Numbered from the stretch's first letter, positions 35,162 through 45,148 are shown. The stretch: 64,000 nt of DNA from Orbus sasakiae (GCF_039542345.1 NZ_BAABHY010000001.1:1426001-1490000); one strand, 5' to 3'. The notes: a model not told the origin generated them from the sequence alone. Program-made: numbers and translations.

Positions 35162-37534
35162 ATGAAAAAATTAACGCCATCTTTTATTGCTGTCACGGTA
35201 TGTCTATCGATTTATAGTCAGGATAGTTTTGCAAATTCTGTTATTAAGACAGTATCGACTAACCAATGTCTTGTTGATGTTCCTGTTTACAATCGCCCCC
35301 TTGTTAAAGGTGATGTTAATAACCTACCCGTCGAAGTGTCCTCAGATACTTTCGAAGTATCCTTACCAAATCAAGCGATTTATAAAGGTAATGTTTCGGT
35401 AATACAAGGTAATCGTACAGTTAATTCAGACCAACTTATTTTAGATCAATCCGATAACAAAAATAGAAATATTGTTATTAACGGCCATATTGCTTATCAA
35501 GACGATTTAATCCAAATGAAAGGTGAACAAGCCGAAATGAATCTGGATACAAATGATATTCAAATTCAAAATAGTCAATATCATTTGGTTGGTCGATTGG
35601 GTCGAGGTAGTGCAGATAATATGCAGTTTACTGACAATCGTTATATTGTTTTAAATAATGGTAGTTTTACTTCTTGCCCAATCAATAACAGTAGTTGGAG
35701 CATTGAAGGTTCTGAGATTATTCATGACAATCAAGAACAACTGTTAGAGGTTTGGAATGCGGTATTTAGAGTTGGCCGTGTACCCGTGCTCTATTCTCCT
35801 TACCTACAATTACCAACAGGTGATAAACGTCGTTCAGGGTTATTAATGCCTACCCTATCTTATGATAGTATTGATGGTCTTGATGTTACATTACCATTAT
35901 ATTGGAATATTGCACCAAATTATGATGCCACATTTACGCCACGTTTTATTCAACGCCGTGGGGTGCAGTTACAGACTGAAATGCGATATTTGAATTATTT
36001 GGGACTTGGAACACTTGCATTTGACTGGCTAGAACACGATGATCTTTATAGCAAAGACCGCAAAGACACTAACAAAAGTGGTTATAGTAATAATAACTAT
36101 CGCTGGTTATTCCACTGGAAAAATGAAGAATTAATTAACTATAACTGGCGTTTTTCTGTCGATGCAACAAGAGTAAGTGACAACCAATATATCAATGATT
36201 TAGGTTCTAAGTATGCGTCAGAAACAGATGGCTATTTAACACAACATTACCAAATTGGTTATACTGATGAATATTGGGATGTAGGTTTAAGTTATAAATA
36301 TTTCCAAGCGTTAAGAGATAACATAAAAGATGATCTCTATCATACCGAGCCACAATTAAATATTCGCTATTATAATAATGATATTGAGGATTTTAGTTTT
36401 AATGCTTTTGGTCAAGTATCGCATTTTGTTAGTGCGGGTAAAGATAATCCTAAAACATGGCGTTTTCATATTGAGCCCACTGTTGACTACACCCTATTAT
36501 CCTCATGGGCATCGGTGACGACACAAGCAGGGATATTGGCGACCCATTATAATCAAGACTTTACAGATGCTAGCCAAAATGCCAATTTGAAAAAAGATGT
36601 GAACCGTATTATGCCTAAATTTGGTATTGATGGTAAGGTTATTTTCGAGCGTGATACGAGCTTCTTTGATGGTTACACTCAAACTTTAGAACCACGAATT
36701 AAATACCTTTACATTCCATATCGTGACCAATCACAAATTGGTAATTATGATTCTTCATTACTACAATCTGATTATATTGGCTTATTTAGAGATCTGTCGT
36801 ACAGTGGTTTAGACCGCATTGCTTCTGCAAATAAACTGTCAACAGGTGTGACAACTCGTTTTTATAACGAAAACAAAGTTGAAAAATTTAATTTATCCAT
36901 AGGGCAAATTTATTATTTTGAAAAATCAAGAACGGGCGATAGTGCTTCCTATCTTGATCGCAATAGTGATACGGGTAGTGTTACGTGGGCGACAGATGCA
37001 TTTTGGCGAATCAATAAAGATATGATTTTCCGTAGTGGTATGCAATATGATACACGTATTAATGAAGTCGCACTGGCAAATGCGATTTTTGAATATCGCA
37101 AAGCAGAAGACAAATTAATCCAATTATCTTACCGCTATGCGAACAAAAACTATATTGATAGCATTGGTATTTCCAATAAATCGACACCTTACCACCAACA
37201 AAATATCTCGCAAATGGGTATTATGTCAGCATGGCCAATCACTGAGAGTGTGAGTGTTGTAGGTTCATTATTTTATGATTTAAATAATGGTCAAACTGCA
37301 GATAGCTTTGTCGGTGTTCATTATGCCGACTGTTGTTGGGGGGTGAGCCTGCAATATGGTCGTAAAATTACTGACTGGAATAATGTTTCAAGGGAAAGTC
37401 AGTATGAAAATAAATTCTCGATTAATTTTGAGCTGCGTGGACTAACCAAAAACAATAACTCGACAGCAAAGATGTTGGATTTTGGTCTACTACCGTATAA
37501 AACCGCATTTGAAGAAGATTACGGAACTAATTAA
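35162..37534 (+). CDS. lptD: LPS-assembly outer-membrane protein LptD
   Basis: LptD, with the lipoprotein LptE, inserts lipopolysaccharide into the outer leaflet of the outer membrane. The 790 residues (E. coli 784) comprise a signal peptide (about 1-24), the N-terminal jellyroll (about 45-220; YKGNVSVIQGNRTV is the OstA-type strand) and a 26-strand barrel. All four structural cysteines are present: Cys36, Cys172 and the adjacent Cys724-Cys725 (YADCCWGVSLQYG), so the interlaced disulfides can form. SGLLMPTLSYDSIDGLDVTLPLYWN near 225-249 is conserved. It begins the lptD-surA-rsmA-apaH series. E. coli has pdxA and apaG in that series; they are missing here. Confidence 0.96.
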   Translation: MKKLTPSFIAVTVCLSIYSQDSFANSVIKTVSTNQCLVDVPVYNRPLVKGDVNNLPVEVSSDTFEVSLPNQAIYKGNVSVIQGNRTVNSDQLILDQSDNKNRNIVINGHIAYQDDLIQMKGEQAEMNLDTNDIQIQNSQYHLVGRLGRGSADNMQFTDNRYIVLNNGSFTSCPINNSSWSIEGSEIIHDNQEQLLEVWNAVFRVGRVPVLYSPYLQLPTGDKRRSGLLMPTLSYDSIDGLDVTLPLYWNIAPNYDATFTPRFIQRRGVQLQTEMRYLNYLGLGTLAFDWLEHDDLYSKDRKDTNKSGYSNNNYRWLFHWKNEELINYNWRFSVDATRVSDNQYINDLGSKYASETDGYLTQHYQIGYTDEYWDVGLSYKYFQALRDNIKDDLYHTEPQLNIRYYNNDIEDFSFNAFGQVSHFVSAGKDNPKTWRFHIEPTVDYTLLSSWASVTTQAGILATHYNQDFTDASQNANLKKDVNRIMPKFGIDGKVIFERDTSFFDGYTQTLEPRIKYLYIPYRDQSQIGNYDSSLLQSDYIGLFRDLSYSGLDRIASANKLSTGVTTRFYNENKVEKFNLSIGQIYYFEKSRTGDSASYLDRNSDTGSVTWATDAFWRINKDMIFRSGMQYDTRINEVALANAIFEYRKAEDKLIQLSYRYANKNYIDSIGISNKSTPYHQQNISQMGIMSAWPITESVSVVGSLFYDLNNGQTADSFVGVHYADCCWGVSLQYGRKITDWNNVSRESQYENKFSINFELRGLTKNNNSTAKMLDFGLLPYKTAFEEDYGTN

Positions 37535-37567
37535 TCAATTTGTTGTCTAATTAATTATGATATTAAC

Positions 37568-38878
37568 ATGATAAAACTACAGAAAATGACTAAAAAATTA
37601 CTCGCTATTTTGTTTGTGACTTTGTTTATACCTTTAACTGTTAATGCTGCACCTCGTGTCGTTGAGAGTGTCGTTGCAGTAGTTAACAATAATGTGATTT
37701 TAGAAAGTGATGTTAATGATATGCTCAAAAATATCAAAGCAACCACCGACCCTAAAAACTTACCCGATGACGCAACATTAAAACATCAAATTATTGAACG
37801 TTTAATTATTGAAAATCTTATTTTACAGCAAGCAAGTAAATCAAAAATCACCGTAAGTGATGAAGAATTAACGGAAACAATCCGAAATATTGCTAAAGAA
37901 AATGGGATGACACTTGATGAATTACGTGGTTATTTATCAAGTGTTGGTGTGAGTTATTCAAGTTATCGTGATAAAATGCGTACCGATATGATGATTGATC
38001 ATACACGGATGAATGAAGTTCGACAACGAATCACTATCAGTGATAAAGAAGTTGAAGATTTAGCCAATACCATTGCAAAACAACCAACGAATAACCGTGA
38101 AATCAATATTAGTCATATCCTGATTTCAATTCCTGAAAACCCGACTAAAAAACAGCTTGATGATGCGACAGCCAAAGCAAAAGATGTGATAACTCGTCTA
38201 CAAAAAGGCGAAAGCTTTGCTAAACTTGCAGCATCATATTCTAATGATGATAATGCGCTAAAAGGTGGTAGTATGGGTTGGCATAAACTCAATGAATTAC
38301 CATCAATCTTTGAAGAACGATTAGTACGTGCTCAAAAAGGCGATATTATTGGCCCATTACGTTCAGGTGTTGGTTATCATATTTTAAAAGTTGATGGCAC
38401 ACGCGCTGAAGCAGCAAAAACGGTTACTGTACAAGAAGTTAATGCTAAACATATTCTCATTAAAACGAATGTCTTAGTGACGGATGAAATGGCTAAACAA
38501 AAACTCCTTGATATCCGCCAATCGATTAAAGATGGAACAACCACATTTGAATCAGCAGCTAAAACTTACTCAGAAGACCCTGGTTCAGCAGATAAAGGTG
38601 GCGCACTAGGTTGGAATAACCCAGATCGATATGATCCAGCATTTAAAAAAGGTTTAGCTAAACTAAAGAAAGGTGAAATTAGTCAACCAATCAAATCTGC
38701 TTTTGGCTGGCATTTAATTGAACTTATTGATAGACGCAATGTTGACCGAACTGATCTGGCTCAAAAAGATCAGGCTTATCGTTTGATATTTAATCGTAAG
38801 TTTACAGAAGAATTGCAAGTATGGGTTCAAGAACTTCGGGGTGATGCCTACATTAAAATTATAGGCGAAGAAAATTAA
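37568..38878 (+). CDS. surA: periplasmic chaperone and peptidyl-prolyl isomerase SurA
   Basis: SurA escorts outer-membrane proteins, including LptD, across the periplasm. The 436 residues show a signal peptide (about 1-26, ending VNA-AP), the N-terminal chaperone domain starting RVVESVVAVVNNNVILESDV, two parvulin domains (about 175-278 and 288-387; REINISHILISIPENPT and EVNAKHILIKTNV begin them, FGWHLIELIDRR ends the second) and a short C-terminal helix (YRLIFNRKFTEELQVWVQELR). The gene starts 33 bases after lptD. ATG 37586 is an alternative start six codons in; neither has a strong ribosome-binding site. Identity secure. Confidence 0.95.
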   Translation: MIKLQKMTKKLLAILFVTLFIPLTVNAAPRVVESVVAVVNNNVILESDVNDMLKNIKATTDPKNLPDDATLKHQIIERLIIENLILQQASKSKITVSDEELTETIRNIAKENGMTLDELRGYLSSVGVSYSSYRDKMRTDMMIDHTRMNEVRQRITISDKEVEDLANTIAKQPTNNREINISHILISIPENPTKKQLDDATAKAKDVITRLQKGESFAKLAASYSNDDNALKGGSMGWHKLNELPSIFEERLVRAQKGDIIGPLRSGVGYHILKVDGTRAEAAKTVTVQEVNAKHILIKTNVLVTDEMAKQKLLDIRQSIKDGTTTFESAAKTYSEDPGSADKGGALGWNNPDRYDPAFKKGLAKLKKGEISQPIKSAFGWHLIELIDRRNVDRTDLAQKDQAYRLIFNRKFTEELQVWVQELRGDAYIKIIGEEN

Positions 38879-38880
38879 TA

Positions 38881-39690
38881 ATGAATAAACGTGTACACCA
38901 AGGCCATTTCGCTCGCAAGCGATTTGGCCAAAATTTTTTACAAGATGATTCCGTCATTGAAAACATTGTAGCAGCTATTCAACCTAAAAATGATCAAGCG
39001 CTTGTTGAAATTGGCCCAGGCCTTGCTGCCCTTACGCTACCGGTCAGTGATCGCATTGATCATCTCACTGTGATTGAAATTGATAGAGACCTAGCCACTC
39101 GATTAATTGAAAATCCATTTTTAAAAAATAAATTAACCGTCATTGAACAAGATGCTATGACCATAGATTTTACAGCGTTATCAAAAAAACTAGGTCAACC
39201 GTTGAGAGTATTTGGTAATTTACCTTATAACATTTCAACACCACTTATGTTTCATTTATTTGAATACACACATGCTATTAGCGATATGCATTTCATGTTA
39301 CAAAAAGAAGTAGTTAACCGCTTAGTTGCTGCACCTAATTCAAAAACGTATGGTCGGCTTAGTGTGATGGCTCAATATTATTGCCAAATTATTCCAGTAC
39401 TTGAAGTTCCACCTTCAGCATTCAAGCCTGCACCGAAAGTTGATTCAGCAGTAGTGAAATTAATTCCACATAAAAATATTCCATACCCTGTTGAGGATAT
39501 TAAGTCTTTATCACGCATAACAACAGCTGCATTTAATCAACGTCGTAAAACGATTAGAAATAGTTTAGAACACTTTTTTAATGCAGAGCAATTAACTAAG
39601 CTTAATATTAACCTTGATTTGCGAGCCGAAAATCTTAGCCTACAGCAATATTGCGAATTGGCTAATGCACATAGCGCAATGAGCCAATAA
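38881..39690 (+). CDS. rsmA: 16S rRNA dimethyladenosine transferase (KsgA)
   Basis: This enzyme dimethylates the two adjacent adenosines A1518 and A1519 of 16S rRNA with S-adenosylmethionine late in 30S assembly. The 269 residues (E. coli 273) show RFGQNFLQDDSVIENIV (about 14-30), the SAM-binding VEIGPGLAALT (about 43-53), the catalytic NLPYNIST (about 113-120) and the C-terminal RNA-binding domain with AAFNQRRKTIRNSL. It starts two bases after the surA stop, so the two are coupled. In enterics pdxA stands between them; its absence here is a real local difference. Confidence 0.96.
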   Translation: MNKRVHQGHFARKRFGQNFLQDDSVIENIVAAIQPKNDQALVEIGPGLAALTLPVSDRIDHLTVIEIDRDLATRLIENPFLKNKLTVIEQDAMTIDFTALSKKLGQPLRVFGNLPYNISTPLMFHLFEYTHAISDMHFMLQKEVVNRLVAAPNSKTYGRLSVMAQYYCQIIPVLEVPPSAFKPAPKVDSAVVKLIPHKNIPYPVEDIKSLSRITTAAFNQRRKTIRNSLEHFFNAEQLTKLNINLDLRAENLSLQQYCELANAHSAMSQ

Positions 39691-39692
39691 TC

Positions 39693-40514
39693 ATGGCAAA
39701 TTTACTCATTGGTGATATTCACGGTTGTTATAATGAGTTTATGCGTGTGCTAGAAAAAGCAGATTTTAACCAGAATGATACTATTTGGTTAACTGGTGAC
39801 TTAGTGGCAAGAGGTCCAAATTCACTTGATGTTCTTCGTTTTGTTAAACAACATAGCCAGCAAATTCGCTTAACATTAGGGAATCATGATATTCATCTTC
39901 TCGCCGTTTATGCTGGGATTGCAAAAAACCATAAAAAAGATCACATTAGTCAAATTTTTGCCGCTGAAGACTGTGATGAATTAATTGATTGGTTACGCAA
40001 GCAGCCCTTAATACAGGTTGATGAATCGTTAAATTTAATCATGGCACACGCTGGAATTTCACCACAATGGGATTTGGAAACAGCATTAAAATGTGCCAGA
40101 GATCTTAGTCTCGTATTATCAAGCGATACCTATCCGGTTTTTCTTGATGCGATGTATGGTGATTTCCCAGATTCTTGGAGTGATGAATTAAGTGGCCTTG
40201 ACCGATTGCGTTATATTGCAAATGCGTTTACAAGAATGCGCTATTGCTATGAAGACGGTCGACTTGATTTTTATTGCAAAGATTCACCGGCTGATGCACC
40301 AAGTAAATTAAAACCATGGTTTTTATTACCTTCAAAAATTCCATCCCAATATAGTATAGCATTTGGTCACTGGGCCTCGTTAAAAGGTAAAGGAACGCCT
40401 GAACAAATCTATGCGCTTGATACAGGTTGCTGTTGGGGAGGAAAGCTTACTTGCCTAAGATGGGAAGATAAGCAATATTTTAAGAAACGTAATAAAGATC
40501 ATAAATTTGATTAA
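39693..40514 (+). CDS. apaH: diadenosine tetraphosphatase ApaH
   Basis: ApaH hydrolyses Ap4A to two ADP and can also decap nucleoside-tetraphosphate-capped RNA. The 273 residues carry the metallophosphatase motifs GDIHGCYNEF (7-16), GDLVARGPNS (36-45) and GNHDIHL (about 64-70), with MAHAGISPQW later and the C-terminal FGHWASLKGKGTPEQIYALDTGCCWGG that distinguishes ApaH from other phosphatases. It starts two bases after rsmA. The usual apaG between rsmA and apaH is absent. It appears to close the lptD-surA-rsmA-apaH transcript, since a 239-base gap follows. Confidence 0.96.
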   Translation: MANLLIGDIHGCYNEFMRVLEKADFNQNDTIWLTGDLVARGPNSLDVLRFVKQHSQQIRLTLGNHDIHLLAVYAGIAKNHKKDHISQIFAAEDCDELIDWLRKQPLIQVDESLNLIMAHAGISPQWDLETALKCARDLSLVLSSDTYPVFLDAMYGDFPDSWSDELSGLDRLRYIANAFTRMRYCYEDGRLDFYCKDSPADAPSKLKPWFLLPSKIPSQYSIAFGHWASLKGKGTPEQIYALDTGCCWGGKLTCLRWEDKQYFKKRNKDHKFD

Positions 40515-40753
40515 ACTAAAATAACGAATATCGACACCTTCCTACACAATAAATTTCTGCGTTACGCTTATCTATGATAGGATGCTCATGAAAGGTGGTT
40601 GTGTTATCTTCACACAATTATTGTAACAATAAATAAAACAATAGGCTGTAAGTCGAAAGACTTACCCCAAATTGTGTCAAAAACATCCTTTAACATATTA
40701 TTTTGACAACATTGGGAATCTTCATAATAACGATGACTTGATAGGGTTTTACT
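40515..40753 (+). ncRNA. candidate structured leader upstream of sppA
   Basis: This apaH-sppA gap has several local inverted repeats. GTAAGTC (40648-40654) and GACTTAC (40659-40665) form a perfect stem closed by a GAAA tetraloop, TTGTGT/ACACAA repeats flank 40600-40617, and CACCTT near 40534 can pair with AAGGTG near 40592. They suggest a folded 5' leader or a small RNA. I recognise no known riboswitch class in it, and chance pairing in AT-rich DNA is possible. Confidence 0.3.
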
Positions 40754-42604
40754 ATGTCTTTTTGGCGCGCAATTGGAACCGGTATTAAATATATTTGGAA
40801 AACCATTAACGTAATTAGAGAGATTTTTTTAAATCTCATATTTTTTGTTATTATTTTAATGCTGATAGGGCTGTTAAGCGATTCAAGCGGTACCAGCTCA
40901 ACACCACAAAATGGTGTATTAGTACTGGATATTGAAGGGATTATTGTTGATGTCACAACAAGTGATCAAGAACTTTATAATATCACTAAAAAACTCAATA
41001 ATGATAAACCTGATTTGACTCGTGAAAATAGTTTATTTGAACTTACTCAAAAAATTGATCAAGCAACGAATGATCCCGGAATTAAGGGGATTATATTAAA
41101 ATTAGATAATTTTGCAGGAGCAGATCTCCCTGCCTTACAATATTTAGCTAAATATTTAATGGCATTCAAAGATGCGGGTAAACCGATTTATGCTGTTGGT
41201 AGTAGTTTTGATCAAAAACAGTATTATCTAGCAAGTATTGCAAACGAGATCTATTTAATCAATCAAGGTAGCGTATCGTTGTATGGTTTTGCGACAAATA
41301 ATTTCTATTTTAAATCGTTATTTGATAACTTGAAAATTAATACCCATGTATTTAGAGTTGGCACCTATAAATCAGCCATTGAGCCTTTTATTCGCGACGA
41401 CATGTCTGATGCTGCAAAACAAAATACTACGCGTTGGCTAACCACAATGTGGGGCAATTATTTACATGAAATCGCTGATTATCGAGGTTTAGAAACCGAT
41501 GATTTAGTGCCTGCGCCAAAAATAATGTTATCTCGTTTAAAATCCGTATCTGGTAGTATGAGTGAGTATGCATTGGACAATGGTATTGTTGATAAAGTGC
41601 TTTCATCTTATCAAGCGAATACAATTTTAGATGCCAGTTTTAACTATGCCCCACAGCTCAGTATTTACAACTACCAGCTGTTTCCAAACAGAATGCGCTC
41701 ATTTAACAACCAATTAACATCATCAAAAGTGACTAAACCTCTTATTGCAGTGGTATTTGTTGATGGTACGATAAGTACTGGAAAATCGGCTAGTAATATT
41801 GCTGGTAGTGATACTATCGCCAATCAATTAAGAGAAATTGGTAATAACAATAATGTTCATGCCGTTGTTTTACGAATTAATAGCCCGGGCGGTGGTGTTT
41901 ATGCTTCTGAAGCAATTAGAAGTGAAATTGTGAGTTTAAGACAAAAAGACATTCCTGTTGTAGTCTCAATGGGGGGGATGGCTGCATCTGGCGGATATTG
42001 GATTGCCACTCAATCTGATTATATCATTGCTAACCCTAATACCATAACGGGTTCAATTGGTATATTTGGTGTTATACCAACGTTTGAAAAATCATTAGCT
42101 CATATTGGTGTTTACACCGATGGCGTTTCAACATCCCCCTTGGCTGATGTCAATGTTGCACAAGACTTGCCTGATGAAGTTAACCAACTTATTCAAATGA
42201 ACATCGAAAATGGTTATGATAATTTTGTCTCATTAGTGGCAGAATCCCGCATGATGTCATATGACAGTGTTGATCACATTGCACAAGGTCAAGTATGGCT
42301 TGGGCAAGAAGCAAAATCAATTGGCCTTGTTGATCAATTAGGTGATTTTGATGACGCAATTGTGAAAGCGGCGGAATTAGCAGGTTTATCAGAGTATACT
42401 ATCGATTGGCAAAAACAAGAAAGTAGTTTACTGGTTGAACTATTTGGTGGCTACTCTGCGCTTTTACCAAAATCAGCGTTAGAGCTTATTTATCAGCAAC
42501 TACCAGCTTCTCACCAATTACAACAGCATCTTGCTTTTTGGGATAATTTGACAGACCCACAAAATCGATATGTTTACTGTTTAAATTGTTCAGACATAAA
42601 ATAA
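40754..42604 (+). CDS. sppA: signal peptide peptidase A (protease IV)
   Basis: This 616-residue protein (E. coli 618) is an inner-membrane serine protease that degrades signal peptides after cleavage. It has one N-terminal membrane anchor (NLIFFVIILMLIGLL, about 27-41), then tandem S49 repeats. The catalytic lysine is in FRVGTYKSAIEPF (about 205) in the first repeat and the serine in SMGGMAASGGYW (about 411) in the second; INSPGGGVYASEAI precedes it. It is monocistronic, with a strong hairpin right after its stop. Start at 40754 gives MSFWRAIGTGIKYIWK, similar to the E. coli N-terminus. Secure. Confidence 0.95.
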   Translation: MSFWRAIGTGIKYIWKTINVIREIFLNLIFFVIILMLIGLLSDSSGTSSTPQNGVLVLDIEGIIVDVTTSDQELYNITKKLNNDKPDLTRENSLFELTQKIDQATNDPGIKGIILKLDNFAGADLPALQYLAKYLMAFKDAGKPIYAVGSSFDQKQYYLASIANEIYLINQGSVSLYGFATNNFYFKSLFDNLKINTHVFRVGTYKSAIEPFIRDDMSDAAKQNTTRWLTTMWGNYLHEIADYRGLETDDLVPAPKIMLSRLKSVSGSMSEYALDNGIVDKVLSSYQANTILDASFNYAPQLSIYNYQLFPNRMRSFNNQLTSSKVTKPLIAVVFVDGTISTGKSASNIAGSDTIANQLREIGNNNNVHAVVLRINSPGGGVYASEAIRSEIVSLRQKDIPVVVSMGGMAASGGYWIATQSDYIIANPNTITGSIGIFGVIPTFEKSLAHIGVYTDGVSTSPLADVNVAQDLPDEVNQLIQMNIENGYDNFVSLVAESRMMSYDSVDHIAQGQVWLGQEAKSIGLVDQLGDFDDAIVKAAELAGLSEYTIDWQKQESSLLVELFGGYSALLPKSALELIYQQLPASHQLQQHLAFWDNLTDPQNRYVYCLNCSDIK

Positions 42605-42613
42605 AGACAAAAG

Positions 42614-42640
42614 AATGGGCGCTTGAAATCAGCGCCCATT
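42614..42640. terminator. bidirectional terminator between sppA and asnA
   Basis: AATGGGCGCT (42614-42623) pairs perfectly with AGCGCCCATT (42631-42640), followed on the plus strand by TTATA and on the minus strand by CTTTTGTCTTT. It sits between two converging genes. Confidence 0.85.
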
Positions 42641-42665
42641 TTATATTGGTCATCAAAAAAATAAA

Positions 42666-43658
42666 TTACAATAAATCGCTATACTGCTGCTTAGTGTTAG
42701 TATCCCAAACACTCGATTGAACTTGACCAATATGTTTTAATTGGAGAAGTAACATAGCAAGTCGTGATTGTCCAATACCACCACCAATTGTTTGTAATAA
42801 TTGACCATTCATTAACGCTTTGTGCCAATCATATTGTAAACGGCCTTCATCATTCGTTAATTTGAGCTGTTTTTCCAATGCGGCAGGATCGACGCGAATT
42901 CCCATAGATGAAACTTCAAAAGCACTATTAAGAACCGGATTCCAAACAATAATATCGCCATTTAACCCTAAATGACCTTCTTCATTTTTAGTACTCCAGT
43001 CATCATAATCGGGAGCACGAACATCATGCTTTTCATTATTCGATAAATCACCACCAATCCCAATGATAAAGACAGCACCATACTCTTTAGCAATCGCATT
43101 TTCACGTTCTTTTGCCGAAAAAGTAGGATAACGTTGTAATAAACTTTCGCTATCTATAAATGTAATAGTTTGTGGTAAAAATGGTGTTAATCCGTATTGT
43201 TGAGCCACTTTTGCTTCTGTTTGTTTTAACGCTTGGTAAATGTTTTCAACGGTTGATTTTAAAAACGCAATAGTACGATCTTGAGCTGAAATAACTTTTT
43301 CCCAATCCCATTGATCAACGTATACAGAATGAATTGGTGATAACATATCTTCGTCAGGACGTAATGCTTTCATATTGGTATATAAGCCTTCACCCACAGA
43401 GAAATGATTAAGACTTAGTGTTTTACGTTTCCATTTTGCTAATGAGTGAACGACTTCAAAACTCGCGTCTGGAATACATTTTACTTTTACCTGTACGGCT
43501 TTTTCGCTACCGGATAGATTGTCTTGCACACCATCACCAATTTGGCTCAAAATCGGAGCCTGCACTTCGATGAGTGATAGTTTATCGGCAAGTTCTTGAG
43601 CAAAAAATGATTTCACAAAAGAGATTCGTTGTTGTCTTTCTTTAAATGAGAGCTGCAT
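42666..43658 (-). CDS. asnA: ammonia-dependent asparagine synthetase A
   Basis: This enzyme makes asparagine from aspartate, ammonia and ATP; its fold is that of class II aminoacyl-tRNA synthetases. The 330 residues equal the E. coli length. Conserved stretches include QRISFVKSFFAQELADKL near the start, VQAPILSQIGDGVQDNLSG (about 33-51), the motif-2-like FSVGEGLYTNMKALRPDED (about 86-104), VYVDQWDWEKV and the C-terminal GGGIGQSRLAMLLLQ that closes the ATP site. In E. coli the divergent asnC regulates it; no asnC is adjacent here, so control must differ or lie elsewhere. Confidence 0.96.
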   Translation of the reverse strand: MQLSFKERQQRISFVKSFFAQELADKLSLIEVQAPILSQIGDGVQDNLSGSEKAVQVKVKCIPDASFEVVHSLAKWKRKTLSLNHFSVGEGLYTNMKALRPDEDMLSPIHSVYVDQWDWEKVISAQDRTIAFLKSTVENIYQALKQTEAKVAQQYGLTPFLPQTITFIDSESLLQRYPTFSAKERENAIAKEYGAVFIIGIGGDLSNNEKHDVRAPDYDDWSTKNEEGHLGLNGDIIVWNPVLNSAFEVSSMGIRVDPAALEKQLKLTNDEGRLQYDWHKALMNGQLLQTIGGGIGQSRLAMLLLQLKHIGQVQSSVWDTNTKQQYSDLL

Positions 43659-43891
43659 ACTATTCCTTAAAATACCTATCTATATCAATAAATTTAATGC
43701 AATAAAATAAACCAGAAAACAGAATTATTCAAATTAATCTCATTTATATTTATGCAATTTAGCAAGTTAACACATAAATAACGATAAAAACCTGTGATTG
43801 ATTCGTTCACTGTACTATCGTCAATGGTCAATTTAACCATATGAAACGGCCGACCTACTCATCAAATGATGTTAGTCATCACGACATAAAA

Positions 43892-43914
43892 AAGGTGCTT
43901 AATAAAAGCACCTT
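43892..43914 (-). terminator. intrinsic terminator of fabB
   Basis: AAGGTGCTT (43892-43900) pairs with AAGCACCTT (43906-43914) around a five-base loop. On the minus strand the stem is followed by TTTTATGTC, 23 bases after the fabB stop. Confidence 0.88.
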
Positions 43915-43936
43915 AATCATACACAATAGATAAGCC

Positions 43937-45148
43937 TTATTTAGCCACTTTTCTCAATACAATCGTAGCATTCGTACCACCAAAACCAAAGCTATTTGAC
44001 ATTACGGTTGTCAGCTCACGTTGCGTTGGTTCAGTAATTACGTTCATACCTTTGGCAGCTTCATCAAGTTCATCAATATTGATACTTGGTGTAATGAAGT
44101 TATTTTCTAGCATTAATAATGAGTAAATCACTTCTTGTGCACCTGTCGCACTTAATGAATGACCAGTCATTGATTTGGTTGATGAAATTGCAGGAACATT
44201 ATCACCAAAAGCCTCTTTAATTGCCCATAACTCTTTCACATCACCAACTGGCGTTGATGTACCATGCGTATTAATATAATCAATTGGTGTGTCAACATCT
44301 GCTGTAGCAAGTTGCATACAACGTAGTGCACCTTCACCTGATGGTGAAACCATATCATAACCATCTGATGTAGCAGCATACCCGACAATTTCACCATAAA
44401 TGTGCGCACCACGAGCAAGTGCATGTTCAAGCTCTTCGACAACAACCATGCCTGCCCCGCCAGCAATAACAAACCCATCTCGGTTTGCATCATAAGCGCG
44501 TGATGCTTTTTCTGGCGTGTCATTATATTTGGTAGAAAGCGCGCCCATTGCATCAAATTCACAAGACATTTCCCAGCAAAGCTCTTCACCGCCGCCAGCA
44601 AATACCACATCTTGTTTCCCTAATTGAATCAATTCTGCAGCATGCCCAATACAGTGTACTGATGTTGCACAAGCTGACGTCATTGAATAACTCACACCTT
44701 TAATTTGGAATGGTGTTGCAAGACAAGCCGAAATTGCTGATGACATTGATTTGGTAACTGCATAAGGTCCAACGCCTCGTAGCCCCTTTTCTTTCATGCC
44801 CGCCACAACAGCATATTGTGTTTTTGTTGAACCACCGTAACCGGCAATTAAGCCTGTTCTTGGATTTGATACTTGTTCTGGTGTTAACTTAGAATCTTCA
44901 ATAGCTTGTTGCATTGCAAGATAACCATAGATTGAAGCATCGTTCATAAAACGAACGATTTTACGGTCAATTAAACCTGTTGTATCAAGTTTGACATTCC
45001 CCCACACATGACTACGCATACCGCTGTCTTTCATCTCTTGTGAGAACGTAATTCCGCTTTTACCTACTTTTAACGACGCTAATACTTCTTCTTTATTATT
45101 ACCAATACTTGACAAAATACCTAAACCGGTTATCACAACTCGTTTCAT
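43937..45148 (-). CDS. fabB: 3-oxoacyl-[ACP] synthase I
   Basis: FabB elongates fatty acids and is the condensing enzyme needed for unsaturated ones. The 403 residues (E. coli 406) show the thiolase-fold triad: Cys160 in SACATS, then histidines in NTHGTSTPVGD and MTGHSLSATG. SGMRSHVWGNVKLD and FAGGGEELCWEMSCEFDAMG are shared almost word for word with E. coli FabB rather than FabF. It is a single gene with its own terminator. Its upstream region carries a palindrome of the FabR type set between -35 and -10 elements, implying control by unsaturated acyl thioesters as in E. coli. Confidence 0.96.
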   Translation of the reverse strand: MKRVVITGLGILSSIGNNKEEVLASLKVGKSGITFSQEMKDSGMRSHVWGNVKLDTTGLIDRKIVRFMNDASIYGYLAMQQAIEDSKLTPEQVSNPRTGLIAGYGGSTKTQYAVVAGMKEKGLRGVGPYAVTKSMSSAISACLATPFQIKGVSYSMTSACATSVHCIGHAAELIQLGKQDVVFAGGGEELCWEMSCEFDAMGALSTKYNDTPEKASRAYDANRDGFVIAGGAGMVVVEELEHALARGAHIYGEIVGYAATSDGYDMVSPSGEGALRCMQLATADVDTPIDYINTHGTSTPVGDVKELWAIKEAFGDNVPAISSTKSMTGHSLSATGAQEVIYSLLMLENNFITPSINIDELDEAAKGMNVITEPTQRELTTVMSNSFGFGGTNATIVLRKVAK

